Assembly: GCA_025766275.1 (NCBI GenBank)
Contig: JAFKAC010000011.1
Coordinates: 124,001-188,000, forward strand
DNA length: 64,000 nt
Direction: 5' to 3'
Origin: Lactarius indigo
Taxonomy: Eukaryota > Basidiomycota > Agaricomycetes > Russulales > Russulaceae
Shown here: positions 1-9,740 of the stretch, one piece after another
Layout of the letters: each line of letters begins with the position of its first letter
How positions within the stretch are numbered: position 1 is the first letter of the stretch
Made by a program: the position numbers and the translations under genes
Notes under the pieces: model-generated
Databases searched by the model: none
The model's input: the letters and a program-made list of their open reading frames with translations, nothing else
What the model was told of the DNA's origin: nothing

Positions 1-1128
1 TTAGGCAATTGATAGGTTTACTCAGGAGGGAGGGCCAGACCCATTAAATGAGGAAGATTGGAGGGTCCTTGGGGGACTTCAGAGAATTCTTCAGGTGTGC
101 AGACATTTTCTCTCTCTGATTGTCTATTAATTTATTTATTAGATCCCCTTCTGGTATCAGCAATCACTTTCTTATGAGAAGATGCCAACACTTTGTGGCA
201 CAGTTGCTGCATTTGAGGGCTTTTTAAAAACCCTGAATGACTTGGCAAATACCTTGGAGACTGAGAGACAGGATATTGGTCTTATTATTGGAAAAGCTTC
301 AGAGAAGATAGTTCCATATTCTATCCAGGCCCTTGACCTTCCAGTATATCAGCTTTCAATGGGTGAGTGGCTGTCTTAATATTCTGCATAATTTCTCATC
401 TCATGTAAACAGTTCTTAACCCTTTGACAAAGCTTGAATGGTTCAAGCAACACTACCAATCAAATGTTTCTGAAGCAGTAAAGTGCCACCTCCTTGATGC
501 AGTGAGTGCTTTTAATTTTATCATGCTACTCTAAAACTAAAATTCTAAGTAGCTCAGACCATTGTACACACCATCTAGAGCCCCTACTAGATCAACTGTA
601 CCCCCTCCACCCCCTGAACCATTTGGTGGCATGCAGGCCACTTTGGCAAACCTTGGTATTGGCCCAATGCCTGTCTACAGACCACAGGCAAATACCTTAG
701 AAGGTGAAGTTGATGACTATCTAGCAGCCCCAGTCAAATATGCCAATATTCTTGAGTTCTGGCAGGTATGTAGAATGGTTCATTTTGTTAGGGAGTACTG
801 ACAGTAGTTGGAATGGCAGGAACACCAGAAAAAGTGGCCAACACTCTTCAAGCTTGCCATGGACTTACTCCCCATTCAAGCCACTTCAGTCCCATGTGAG
901 CATGTCTTCTCAGCAAGCAAGGAGACAGCTAGAGCCAGGAGGAACCGCCTTAAGCCAGGCAGCATGGAAGCCATACAGATACTTAAGTTCCAGGCAAAGT
1001 ATAAAAGGGAACTCAATTTTACTGAAGGGCTTGGAGAGAAGGATGAAATGGAAGAGCTGGAGGGAATGGAGGCAGTCAGACCAGTTGAGGACTTGAGGGC
1101 TTATCTCAGGGGCATTAGTGAGCAGTAG
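1..1128 (+). CDS. hAT-family transposase, 3' part (partial at window edge, with introns)
   Basis: Encodes the C-terminal half of a hAT (Ac-like) DNA transposase, a nuclear enzyme that cuts and pastes its own element. Exon pieces read well: 1-94, 143-362, 413-501, about 562-765 and 808-1128. Introns 95-142, 363-412 and 766-807 have GT..AG ends. The exon at 143 gives IPFWYQQSLS then MPTLCGTVAAFE, typical of the hAT segment before the dimerisation domain. The last exon has a KWPTLFKLAMDLLPIQA stretch followed by PCEHVFSASK, the hallmark of the hAT C-terminal dimerisation region (the family usually has VERVFS). The stop is at 1126-1128. The join near 502-562 does not keep frame in any splice I tried, so the copy may be broken. 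The RNase H-like catalytic core lies off the window. Family call strong; functionality doubtful. Confidence 0.75.
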
Positions 1129-1229
1129 TTTAAAGAGAATTTTATTTGCAACAAGGCTATATACATGTATTTGTACCTAGGAATGAACTACATAAAAGTA
1201 GGGGACCTGTGCGACTCACCTGGGGTGGC

Positions 1230-2090
1230 CAGAGAGGGAAAAGGGGGTGGGAAGAGAAAGGGGGGTGTGGAGGGGCAAGAGGAGGGTGCGCGAGGGCTGT
1301 CCGAGGGTGTCCGAGGGCCTTCCGAGGGTGTCCGAGGCATCCAGGGGCACCCGATGGTCGTCCGAAGGTGGGCGGGTGCCAGCGCCGGCAGTGAGGGTGG
1401 TAGCGGTGGCGGCGGTGGCGACGCGAGGGCGGTGGCGGCGGTGGCGACGGCGGCGACGCGAGGGTGGTGGCGGCGGTGGCAGCGAGGGTGGTGGCAGCGG
1501 CACCAACGGCTGCGCGGTGGCCAGAGGAGCGGCGATGGGCGGCGACGGGCGGCGACGAGAGTGAGGGGCGGCGAGCGGCGACGAGCAGCGGCGACGCGAG
1601 GGCGGTGGCGGCGGTGGCAGCGAGGGTGGTGGCAGCGGCACCAACGGCTGCGCGGTGGCCAGAGGAGTGGCGATGGGCGGCGACGGGCGGCGACGAGAGT
1701 GAGGGGCGGCGAGCGGCGATGAGCAGCGGCGACGAGAGCGAGGGGCAGCGAGGGGCGACGAGCGGCGACGAGAGCAGGCAAGGGGCGGCGAGGGGTGACG
1801 AGCGGCGACCAGAGCAGGCGAGCGGCGACGAGCGGCGACCAGAGCGAGCAAGGGGCGGCGAGTGGCGATGAGCGGCGACGAGCGGTGACGAGCGGCGACG
1901 AGCAGCCACCAGAGAGAGCGAGCGGCGGCGAGTGGCGATGAGCGGCGGCGAGGGGCAACCAGAGCAAGCGAGGGGCGGCGAGAGCACAGAAAAGGCCAGA
2001 GGTCGGCGGGCGGACAACACGAACAGCGCGCAGACAGCGCGCAGACCTCTGGCCAGTTTGTGCAGAGGAGGGACGACGGGGGGGGGATTC
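1230..2090. repeat. CpG-rich low-complexity tract with a 138-bp tandem duplication
   Basis: Purine-rich on the + strand, built from variants of GGCGACGAGC and GGTGGCGGC units. A 138-bp segment containing CACCAACGGCTGCGCGGTGG at 1501 recurs at 1639 with few changes, which is a 46-codon direct repeat. Every frame on the minus strand and several on the plus strand stay open, but they are only Arg/Ala/Ser/Pro or Gly/Arg repeats, so I call no gene. The tract sits between the hAT transposase stop and the presumed hAT end, and is CpG-dense while its neighbours are CpG-poor. Confidence 0.8.
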
Positions 2091-2186
2091 GAATCTTCAG
2101 ACCCAGGACTTGACTTGTCTGTACAATTCGAGGGTCGAATTCACACGCGTTAGACCTCACCTCCAATGTGGTTTCGTTGGCTTGGC

Positions 2187-2361
2187 TGACTCAGGCTACC
2201 CAAAAAGGTACAATTTTCTATTCGTACTTTTGGGTGGCTTGAGCCGGCTCAGCCTAGCTTGAGCCAGCTCAATTTGGAGTGGCTCAGCTCAGCTCGTCCT
2301 TTTTTGGTCGAGCTGTGCTTAGCTGAGCCAAGCCAAGCTGAGCCGAGCCACGGCAACACTA
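2187..2361. other. Presumed right end of the hAT transposon: hairpin and terminal repeat
   Basis: Contains an inverted repeat, ACCCAAAAAGGTAC at about 2199 answered by GTACTTTTGGGT at about 2224, then clustered GAGC(C/T)AGCTC motifs. It ends with CCACGGCAACACTA, whose reverse complement (TAGTGTTGCCGTGG) resembles hAT terminal inverted repeats. The left end and the 8-bp target duplication lie outside the window, so the boundary is inferred. Confidence 0.45.
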
Positions 2362-3462
2362 GCCAACACCCAATAGTCAGACAAGTCAGACAATACATCA
2401 GTAGGAATGTAACAATGTGCGTAGTAACAGACCCACACCCAAATGGTAGCAGAGTAGATCGAATTGCCAAGGCCCTTATCGTCTCCACTGGGCAGCTCAC
2501 AATCAATCTAGTCAAGTGCACTATTCTGACTGGCAGTGCACATAAATATAGCAGTGACAGACAATACAATTTTATTTAGGAACAATTGCAGATATATCTC
2601 AAGCCTGTTATCTCTAGCCCAATCTTCTCAAGAACCAAGTACTTTGGTTGACTCAATGTCTGAGGCTGCTTGCACAGAAATGTGAGCCTCTAAGTTGATT
2701 TTGAGCCTGAAATGAGGCCAGTGCTCGTTCTCTCCACATGGGTCAATGCTGGCACTTGTTTACCCAGTACACATCGACGTTGGTGCTTGATTGCCACCTC
2801 ACATCATTATTGTTGACTCGCACAATCACCCCACCATTCCTACTCCTAAACCAATTCCAGATGTGAGTTATCCTTCATATTTTTGCAAACAAATGACTTA
2901 CCTCTAATTTAGGACACTATTCAAACTTTCTTGCAAGCTCTTGCACGCACTCCTTAAGGTGGTGTGTGGAGTCTTGAAAAGGGCCATTAGGTCACTTGTA
3001 ACCAGGGTGAGCACCTCCCTTTGTGCTTTCAAAACTGCTGACTTACCTTTTCCACAGATAGATGGGATGGGATGGTGTATCAGGATGGATCTGAAGGTCC
3101 ACCTGAACATCATGAGTGGATCAGGTGACATGGTCAATCAGTTGTTTGGACTGATTCAATTTGAGTTCCCTTGTGGCGTTGAGGTGATCCCTAGTGTAGA
3201 GGGCACAGACCAGGTCTGAAAGGGCACTAAGAAGATAATTAGAGAGTGTCTTGTGTATAAAACAGTGAATCTTACCCTTGTGAATTTTTGACAAGAACTC
3301 ACCTTTGCTGAGTGAACACTTTCTTGACAGCTATATCCTTTCCTTTGAGCACTGTCTTCCACAATGGTGCCAATATGACGATCCTGCGCTTGCTGCAAGT
3401 AGTACTGAGCATTACTTACATTGACAACACCTCCCACTAGGTAACTGGGTGAAACAATCAAG
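2362..3462. other. CpG-poor sequence, no recognisable gene
   Basis: Only short ORFs in several frames with no motif I recognise. Base composition (CpG-poor, TpG/CpA-rich) matches the decayed transposons nearby, so it is probably old repeat sequence rather than a host gene. Confidence 0.5.
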
Positions 3463-4117
3463 TGATGTGGAGAACTCACTGTCACTCAACAGTGAGGGGT
3501 ACAGTTGGAGACGATGGTGGGCAAGATGGAGATGGAGAGAGTGTTGAAGGGGGCAGAGAGGAGGTGTCTTGGCTCAAAGAGGGTAGTGGCACACACAAGG
3601 TGGGGCACTCAAAGGAGCTTGGAGGCAAGAGAGGGAAGATGTCACAAGTGGACAGTCTGAGGGACTGTCTGATAGATTGTGCTAGCTTAAATACTACAGG
3701 GGGTGGTCTGTGCATAGGTTTAGGGCAGGCTTAGGGCCCATCCATGAGTGCTGCACAATACTGCAGATTGGAACATTCCAGAGAGAACTATTAAAACTGT
3801 CCAATCAGAATAAAGGATAAGCATGGTACAACTGCACTGCAGCCAATGATGCCATATTGCACCATAGTGGTGTGATTCTGCAGCAGCTGTAGAACCTGTG
3901 ATTGATACACATGTCTCTTCATGACTTGGTTGATTATCTTCGTTGATTGATAAATGATCAACTATTGGTTGGTACACATGCATATACATGTGACTTGGAA
4001 AAGGCAGAGTAAGCACATGACACATCATGTGACTGTCAGAGAGCGAATTCAAACTCCGATTTCGGATTTCCCCTTTAGGAAGTTGATGACATAAGCCCAG
4101 ACTGGTCCTAAGCACCT
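3463..4117 (-). mobile_element. F-family gypsy LTR (3' LTR of element F', truncated)
   Basis: Reverse-strand relative of the LTRs at 14979-15669 and 26029-26717. It shares the TCACTGTCACTC end, a TATA-like region, the GGACAGTCTGAGGGACTGTC stem, and the block with AATCGGA-type flanks near 4060. The last ~36 bp expected at the LTR 5' end, the polypurine tract and ~45 bp of pol are missing: GGCCAACCCC runs straight into AGGTGCTTAGG (minus-strand reading). The sequence GTGC is present at both sides of the gap, suggesting a microhomology deletion. CpG sites are mostly lost. Confidence 0.8.
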
Positions 4118-4205
4118 GGGGTTGGCCTTGTGGAATTGGTGGACAAGGTCTTGCGCATGGGTCATCTGGGAGGTAGGGAGCCAGGAGGTTTCTGAGTCAG
4201 GATAC
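4118..4205 (-). pseudogene. Chromodomain end of gypsy Pol (element F')
   Basis: On the minus strand this reads YPDSETSWLPTSQMTHAQDL, the same as the chromodomain C-terminus of element F at 25880-25960 (YPNSENSWLPASQMTHVQDL). The chromodomain directs integration by binding modified histone H3 in chromoviruses. The fragment stops at the G LTR starting at 4206, inside the KWKGYP motif. It is probably the far end of F', whose gag lies at 12895-14978 and 26718-28006. Confidence 0.75.
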
Positions 4206-4821
4206 TGATGAACAGCAGACATAGAGAGCATACTCACAGTGACAAAGGAGACTGTGGTGAGATATGCAGGAGTGCTGGAAGCAGAGGGTAACAGGGTAAC
4301 TTGCAGAAAAGCAGAGTAGTCTGGCTCACAGAGCAGTGAGAACTGATAGTGGTATTACAAGAGAGGAGACATACCTGGCACACAGAGCAGTGAGAACTGA
4401 TGTGAACCAGGGTATACAAGCAGTCTACTTATACTGTACAGAGGTGTGACACTAGTACAAGGGAAGTAACTACAGGTCACAGAGTACAAGGGACACATTG
4501 TTCTACAACAGGACAAAGGAGTGTGCATAAGGAGAACAAGGCATATAGAACAAAAGAAAGTCTAGACAAGTATGATATCATAGTGACATCACAATAAGGA
4601 TAACGCTAAAAGGAGAACAAAGGATGAAGTACAATGAAGAGTCCAGAGTAATCTACACAATGTCATTGTACAGTGATGTCATACATGACACAATGATAAA
4701 TGTTAGATTGTACAGATCAAATCTATGTAATCTACAAGTCCAATTAATCTAATCTAAAGCAGTCCATGCTGCAAGTCCGGTCCATACAAGCTGCTAAGTG
4801 CACACAGGTCACTTATCAACA
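4206..4821 (-). mobile_element. G-family solo LTR, full length
   Basis: Begins TGATGAACAG and ends CTTATCAACA, matching the termini of four other G LTRs in the window. Contains the internal duplication of the CAGTTCTCACTG..GTGCCAG unit. It is immediately followed by a G LTR in the other orientation. GATAC precedes it at 4201-4205. Confidence 0.8.
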
Positions 4822-5349
4822 TTAGTGGCTCACATGGACCAGACTTGCAGCATGGACCTGCTTTAGATTAGATATATAGGACATGTGGATTAGATATTGA
4901 TCTGTACAATCATAGTCACCTTGTATTTACTTATCCATGACATCACTGTACTATGACATCATACAGACTCCTTTAAACTTGTCATCATACTATGCCTTTG
5001 TTCTCTCTTTGGTTCTATCCTTATTGTGATGTCACTATGATGTCATCTTTGTCTAAACTTTCTTTGTTTTACACTCCTTGGTCTCCATCTGTACATTCCT
5101 TTTGTCCACATGTAGAACAATGACTCTTGTACTCTGTGACTCTATGTTACATCTCTTGTAGTAGTGTCACTCCTGTAATAGTATAAGTAGTGTACCATGT
5201 ACACTCCTGGTCCACATCAGCTCTCACTGTTTGTGTGCCAGACTCCTTGTCTGCAACTCCCCTGTTCACCTCTGCTTCCAGTTTACCCATATATCTCACC
5301 AGTCTCCTCTTGTCACTGTGAGTATGTTATCTATGTATGCTGTTCATCA
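4822..5349 (+). mobile_element. G-family LTR, missing about 25 bp at its 5' end
   Basis: Same family as 4206-4821 but opposite strand, starting within the block TTAGTGGCTCACATGG and ending CTGTTCATCA at 5349. It has a TATA-like AGTATAAGTAG near 5180. It lacks the internal duplication seen in the adjacent copy, so the two came from different subfamilies rather than from one fold-back event. GATAC follows at 5351-5355. Confidence 0.75.
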
Positions 5350-6302
5350 AGATACAGAAGAACCTGCACAGGATTTGGATCAGCATCATTCCCCTGTTGC
5401 ATTAGTGGAAGCTACATCAGGTGTCCCCTCTTTAGCACCACAAGACCCTATAGGTTCAGGTGCTTGCACACCAACAAACTCAAGCATTAAAATGGCAAGC
5501 ACAGCCACACAAACCAATACTTCAATCACCACTGCTCCCAGTGGAGGTAGCAGTAGCAAAGGAGGAGGTGGTGGTGGTGGAGGAATCCCTGCTGGAAGAG
5601 CCCCACCTTTAGCACCCCCTTCTGCTGAAGACAGACTGACAGGCCAACCACCAAAGGAATTCACTGGAGACTGAGCCTTCAGCAAGAAGTTCCTAAGAGA
5701 GTTCACCTTCTACTGGGCTCTCAATGGATCAGTTGAGTGAATGAGAAACCCCTACCTCAGATGGATTGTCTTCCTCTCCCTAATAAGAGGAGACTTGGTT
5801 GAAGACTGGGTTATGGAACAAAGTGACTGGCTCACCCATGAACTTGCTGGAGGACAGGCCACAACTGAAGAAGACCTATGGATCACCATCATAGACTGCT
5901 TCCAGGCTGCCTTTACCAATGTAGCAGAAAAACAGAAGGCACAAAAGGCACTCCAAACAATTAAAATGGAGAATGGAGACCTTGACACCTACATTGCTCA
6001 GTTCCCTTCACTCACAAAAAAAGCAGGATATGGTGCGGATGAAGAAGGGACCCTGGATATTTTCTCATGGGGTCTACCTGAAAACTGGTCAGGAACATCA
6101 TACAGTTTGATCACCCAGATGACCAGGAAGAATGGACCCAATCAGCCAGAAAGCACCATTAGGACTTTATCAATCTCCAAAATTGCTTTGGTATCAAAAA
6201 GGAAACTAAAGCTAGATTCACTAAAGGGCAATGGAACAACACCTTCAAAGTCAAACCATGTGACCCAAATGCAATGGACATAGGAAGGACTCAAAGAGGA
6301 GC
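5350..6302 (+). pseudogene. Gypsy gag remnant (element H, A-related)
   Basis: Capsid-type Gag that would form the virus-like particle. A Gly-rich stretch and PPKEFTGD precede the capsid core, which reads GDLVEDWVMEQSDWLT, then LDTYIAQFPSLTKKAGYGAD and TLDIF..GLPEN. All align with element A Gag (GPLVDDWVEEQIQWL, DIDTYIAKFSNLANKAGYN). In-frame stops break it, for example TGA at 5672-5674 right after FTGD where A has Arg. It ends at DPNAMDIGRT, just before the zinc knuckle, where element D is inserted at 6303. The 5' side abuts the G LTR. Confidence 0.8.
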
Positions 6303-6800
6303 TGTTATGTATAGACTCTTGGTACAACTCATGACTGGTTATGATTATGGTCTGACTCAGCATTAGTCATGGACTCTTACATCACATCAGTCAGCACAGT
6401 AGTTTGCATGTGATTGTGACTCATGTATAACTCATTCCTAGGATAGCTGTACTAGGGTTTGAGCTAGTTATGCTATTGGTTACCTACTGTCCAAGCAGTG
6501 CTTTAAAGCCTATGTGTATCTATATAAGTAGTAGTTGTAGAAGACCAAGAGTCCCCATCTTGGTCTTCTTCAATCCACCACTTGATTTGTCTTCTGTTTG
6601 CCTTAGTCTAAGAACTAAGTGTGCTCCCACTTTGACTTACCAAGAGTTGAACCTCTTAATGATCTTTGCTGTGGCTGTGAGCTACTGAGCCCCTGTTCAG
6701 CCAGTGTTGGGTTGACACAAAGTCCCCATTCACCTGTCATTTGCTAAGTCATTTACACTGTCATGAGTCCAAGTTGGACTAACACCCATGGAGTGTAACA
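6303..6800 (+). mobile_element. 5' LTR of decayed gypsy element D
   Basis: TGTTATG..TGTAACA, 498 bp, homologous along its length to the 509-bp LTR of element C read on the minus strand. TATATAAG near 6520 is followed by ATCTTGGTCTT at 6557-6567, and the complement AAGACCAAGAT sits just after the LTR at 6803-6813. CpG sites of C are TpG or CpA here. Confidence 0.85.
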
Positions 6801-7297
6801 TTAAGACCAAGATACCTCAATGTGGCATATTTGACTAGAGAACAGTGGATGTCTTTCCATCCCTACTCCCTCCAATGATGAGGAGACCATAACATACCAC
6901 CAAGATTCCTGTGTGCTGCCCAGTGGAGAGAGCGAGGAGAAGACACTGGATATTTTGTAGAGTTTAGCAGTCCTAACCATTTTTGACCTGTTGAGTTTAA
7001 CTTCAACCATCTCTGTTGGACTGAGGTTATATGGAACCACATAGACCATTGCTGGGACATTGTGCACCCAGCAGGAAGGAACTACAACTGTGATATCAAT
7101 GCACACAAACTTAATAGTTGCGCAGATTATGGTCCCATTAATGGATAAGTGCAAGAACATACAAACAAAGGAATTAGTGGAGAAGAAGCATCTGAAAGTC
7201 AAGAATCTCCTAGTAGAGGAAACATGCCAGCAGAGGATAATAGCCTAGGAGCTATTGGTGAACATATTATACAGTGAACTGAGTCACTTACCATTCA
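6801..7297 (+). pseudogene. Gag N-terminal extension of element D
   Basis: Aligns with the region just inside the C element LTR (63246 downwards). C reads DTGYFVEFNGPNRFRPVEFN and DIDARELNSRADYGPI; D has recognisable counterparts around 6945-7150 with frameshifts and stops. It ends in SLTIH at 7297, where an A-like LTR has inserted with duplication ATTCA. The stretch has no in-frame ATG, as in C. Confidence 0.7.
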
Positions 7298-7889
7298 TGT
7301 AATGCCACTACAGGGGCATTAGGTACAACCTGTACCAAGTCAGTCACAAACAGTAGTACAAGCTCAGTGGCTTGACTTCAGCAGAATGGTGCACAAGAGT
7401 CACAAGGACATAAGTCACTTGGACTGTAGTAGAGGAATGGCTAAGATGTGAAGATCTAGCAGAGACAACGGAACTGTGAGATGGGGGAGACACAAAGGTG
7501 TCCTTCGCTAGACAAGTGTAGTATTACACAAGAAGTCTTGTCTACCGTACAAGCTAGGTAGAACTAGGTTTAAATACAGAAGACTCTGTATGGCACCTAC
7601 AAATAGATGGTGCTGTCACTAGATCCAGAGACAAAGGGGAGTACATAAAGAGAACAAAGCAAGGTCATAAATGGTACAAAGGCAAATCATGCAGGCTCAC
7701 GCATGAGTGAGAACAGAATGGAAACTAGCACATGTCAAGCTGTATCAGAAGGGATCATCGATAAGCAAGGTGTGTGGTAGGAACCGGGTAAATGTATAGT
7801 CCACGTAGTTGTACAGGGCTTGTGTAGTATCAGGAAAGGAATTATCAAAGTAAAGGAAGAATGAGTCCAATAGTGAAGAAATCATAACA
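7298..7889 (-). mobile_element. A-family-like solo LTR with 5-bp TSD
   Basis: Starts TGTAATGCCACTACAGGGGCATTAG and aligns with the reverse complement of the element A LTR (TGTTACGCCACTACAGGGGCG). It ends ATCATAACA, 592 bp against 586 bp for the A 3' LTR. ATTCA stands on both sides (7293-7297, 7890-7894). Removing the LTR and one repeat rejoins the D Gag frame as ..TIH-Q-PKPEVIH.., which shows the site was coding when hit. Confidence 0.85.
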
Positions 7890-8020
7890 ATTCATCAACC
7901 CAAACCAGAAGTAATTCACATTCACAGCCCAGCCATTGTAATGGCTACAGCCACTATCACACAAGAAGAAACACAAATAACCCTGGATGTTATAGATCAG
8001 TTGGCTTGAGAGGAACAACA
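7890..8020 (+). pseudogene. Gag segment of element D
   Basis: Continues D Gag after the solo LTR: QPKPEVIHIHSPAIVMATAT then a stretch ending DQLA-stop-EEQ. Element C has PKPEVIHIHSPAVAMATATI and DQIALEEQ at the same place. It is valuable because it keeps CAA (Gln) at 7896-7898 where C has the stop TAA (62750-62752). It ends abruptly at the copia LTR at 8021. Confidence 0.75.
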
Positions 8021-8276
8021 TATTATTTGTGGTCAAAATGTCACTGTTTTCTCCTATTCTGTGACTGTACATTGCTCCAAGTCAAGTTACCTTATTTAGA
8101 TATGCTTAGTCAGGTTGATATATCCTGCAGAGGATGGAAAATATGGCTTTAGTCTTATATCCTCCTCTGCAGGTGAGTAACTAGTTTTACCTTGATTAAT
8201 ATAGTCTTATATCCTCCTCTGCAGTCCCCTTGTGTCCTCTGTGACTCAAGGGCCTTTCATAGGTCACATTCTAACA
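8021..8276 (+). mobile_element. E-family copia LTR, without TSD
   Basis: TATTATTTGTGG..CTAACA, matching the 256-bp LTR at 12639-12894. The flanks are CAACA and GTATC, so there is no target duplication. The D sequence before it is mid-Gag and after it is protease, so about the length of the Gag centre and knuckle is missing. This looks like a deletion passing through copia LTRs rather than a clean solo insertion. Confidence 0.85.
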
Positions 8277-9257
8277 GTATCACTCATTATGTGGACATGG
8301 ATGTACAAACTAAAGGCATTAATAAGGAAATGTGCTTCCTTATTACTGACATAGGAATCAAAGACATTGTGCTAGGATTTATCCCTGGCTTGCTACATAT
8401 GACCCACAGATCAAATGGTTACAAGCAGTCATCCATGAGGGAATGCTCTCCATTGTCATTCAGTCTGTAAACCCCCATATAGAATGAATCCAACCTGTCA
8501 TTGCAGTCACTGCAGTACAGGATGAAGACTATGAAGTCATACATTCTTGTGTCATCACAGACAAGCAACAACAACAATTCAAAGAGGGCTGTCGGATCAG
8601 GGCAACTGCCACTGATCTCACCATTGCTGCCCAACAATACACTACCAAAGCAGAATTGCCCACTGAATACCAAGAATTCACCTGCCTCTTCAGTGAAGAA
8701 GCATCAGACTGGTTTCCACCCAGCAGGCCCTGAGATCATGCTATCAAATTCAAACCTGGGGTGGCTGATACAATCAACTGTAAAATATACCCTATGACCC
8801 AAGAAGAAGACAAGAAGCTGCAAGAATGGATTGATGAACAGTTAAAAAGGGGTATATATGTCCTTTCAAGTCTCTGTATGCCTTGTCTTTCTTTTTCATC
8901 AAAAAGAAGGACAGAAAGCTACGCCCCATACAGGACTACCAGAAGATCAACACTGTCACCATTTGCAACCAATATCCTTTCCCTCTCATCTCTGCTCTCA
9001 TCACTGACCTCAGTAATGCCCACATCTACACCAAGCTTGATGTCAGATGGGGGTATAATAATGCACACATCAAGGAAGGGGATGAAGAGAAAGCTGCATT
9101 TAACACGTGCCATGGATTATTTGAACCCACTATGATGTTCTTCAGCTTGACCAATTCCCTGGCAATGTTCCAGACTATGATGAACTTTGTCTTCAGGGAT
9201 ATCATAGCCAAGCACAAAGCATGTGGCACAGTCATATGGGTTTATATGGACAACATT
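8277..9257 (+). pseudogene. Protease and reverse transcriptase fragment of element D
   Basis: Starts in the retropepsin region with THYVDMDVQTKGINKEM (C: THYTDVDVQTKGIHKEM). It continues through the linker VTAVQDEDYEVIHSCVITD-like text and into RT, with MTQEEDKKLQEWIDEQLKRG, FFIKKKDRKLRPIQDY, KLDVRWGYNN and FQTMMNFVFRDIIAK. The catalytic box reads YMDN instead of YMDD (about 9244-9255). Several frameshifts. It is cut at 9257 by a B-type LTR fragment. The missing DSG of the protease was lost in the deletion at 8021-8276. Confidence 0.8.
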
Positions 9258-9512
9258 TGTTACACCCTAGCAGGGGCGTGGGTTCTGGAGGTTCTAAGTC
9301 ACACAAGTATCAAGTGAAGACATCTGTTGTCTTATTGCTATGAAATACAAGTGGCAAAAGTGTGGCACAATGTACAGCACTACTCTGTAATGTAGGGCTC
9401 CTTGCCTGAAGTGTCTAGCACTTCTCTACACTTGATCTTGCTAGTGCACAGAGTTATAACAGGTGTGATGCATTGATATAGTTCAACTGCAAAGACTCCA
9501 AAGTGTCCTGAT
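9258..9512 (-). mobile_element. B-family LTR fragment
   Basis: Begins TGTTACACCCTAGCAGGGGC and follows the reverse complement of the B LTR (63940 downwards) through the GTGTCTAGCACTTCTCTACAC block to GGTTAGGGACTG-like sequence at about 9512. There it switches without a gap into the end of a copia LTR. The remaining ~320 bp of the B LTR are absent. Confidence 0.8.
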
Positions 9513-9580
9513 TAGGGACTGTCCTCTGTGACTCAAGGGCCCTCTATAGGTCGCATTCCAACAGGTTATGGGCCCTGCCC
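9513..9580 (+). mobile_element. Remnant of copia 5' LTR and tRNA-type primer-binding site
   Basis: Only the last ~50 bp of the E 5' LTR survive (TCCTCTGTGACTCAAGGGCC..CCAACA, ending 9563). GGTTATGGGCCC follows directly. It resembles the half-tRNA-Met type primer site of many Ty1/copia elements (GGTTATGAG-type, complementary to the anticodon arm), unlike the self-priming sites of the gypsy elements here. Primer identity is inferred. Confidence 0.6.
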
Positions 9581-9740
9581 AGCGACTTAACTGATCCTTG
9601 CTGTCCTTCCTGCTGCTCTCTTCGCTCTCAGCTCTCCACACTCATTCCAATCACTCCAATCAACTCCATTCATTTCCCACTCTTCCATTCATCCAAATCT
9701 CTCCATTCCTTTCCATTCCATCGCCCACATCGCCCTCAAC

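Noticed and set aside
1157..2166. Long minus-strand ORFs (up to 316 codons) rich in Arg, Ala, Ser and Pro
   Set aside because: They run through a GC-rich simple repeat that is open in several frames at once; no domain and no plausible start.
4206..5349. A single MITE or fold-back element
   Set aside because: The two halves are different G LTR subfamilies (one with, one without the internal duplication) and unequal in length.
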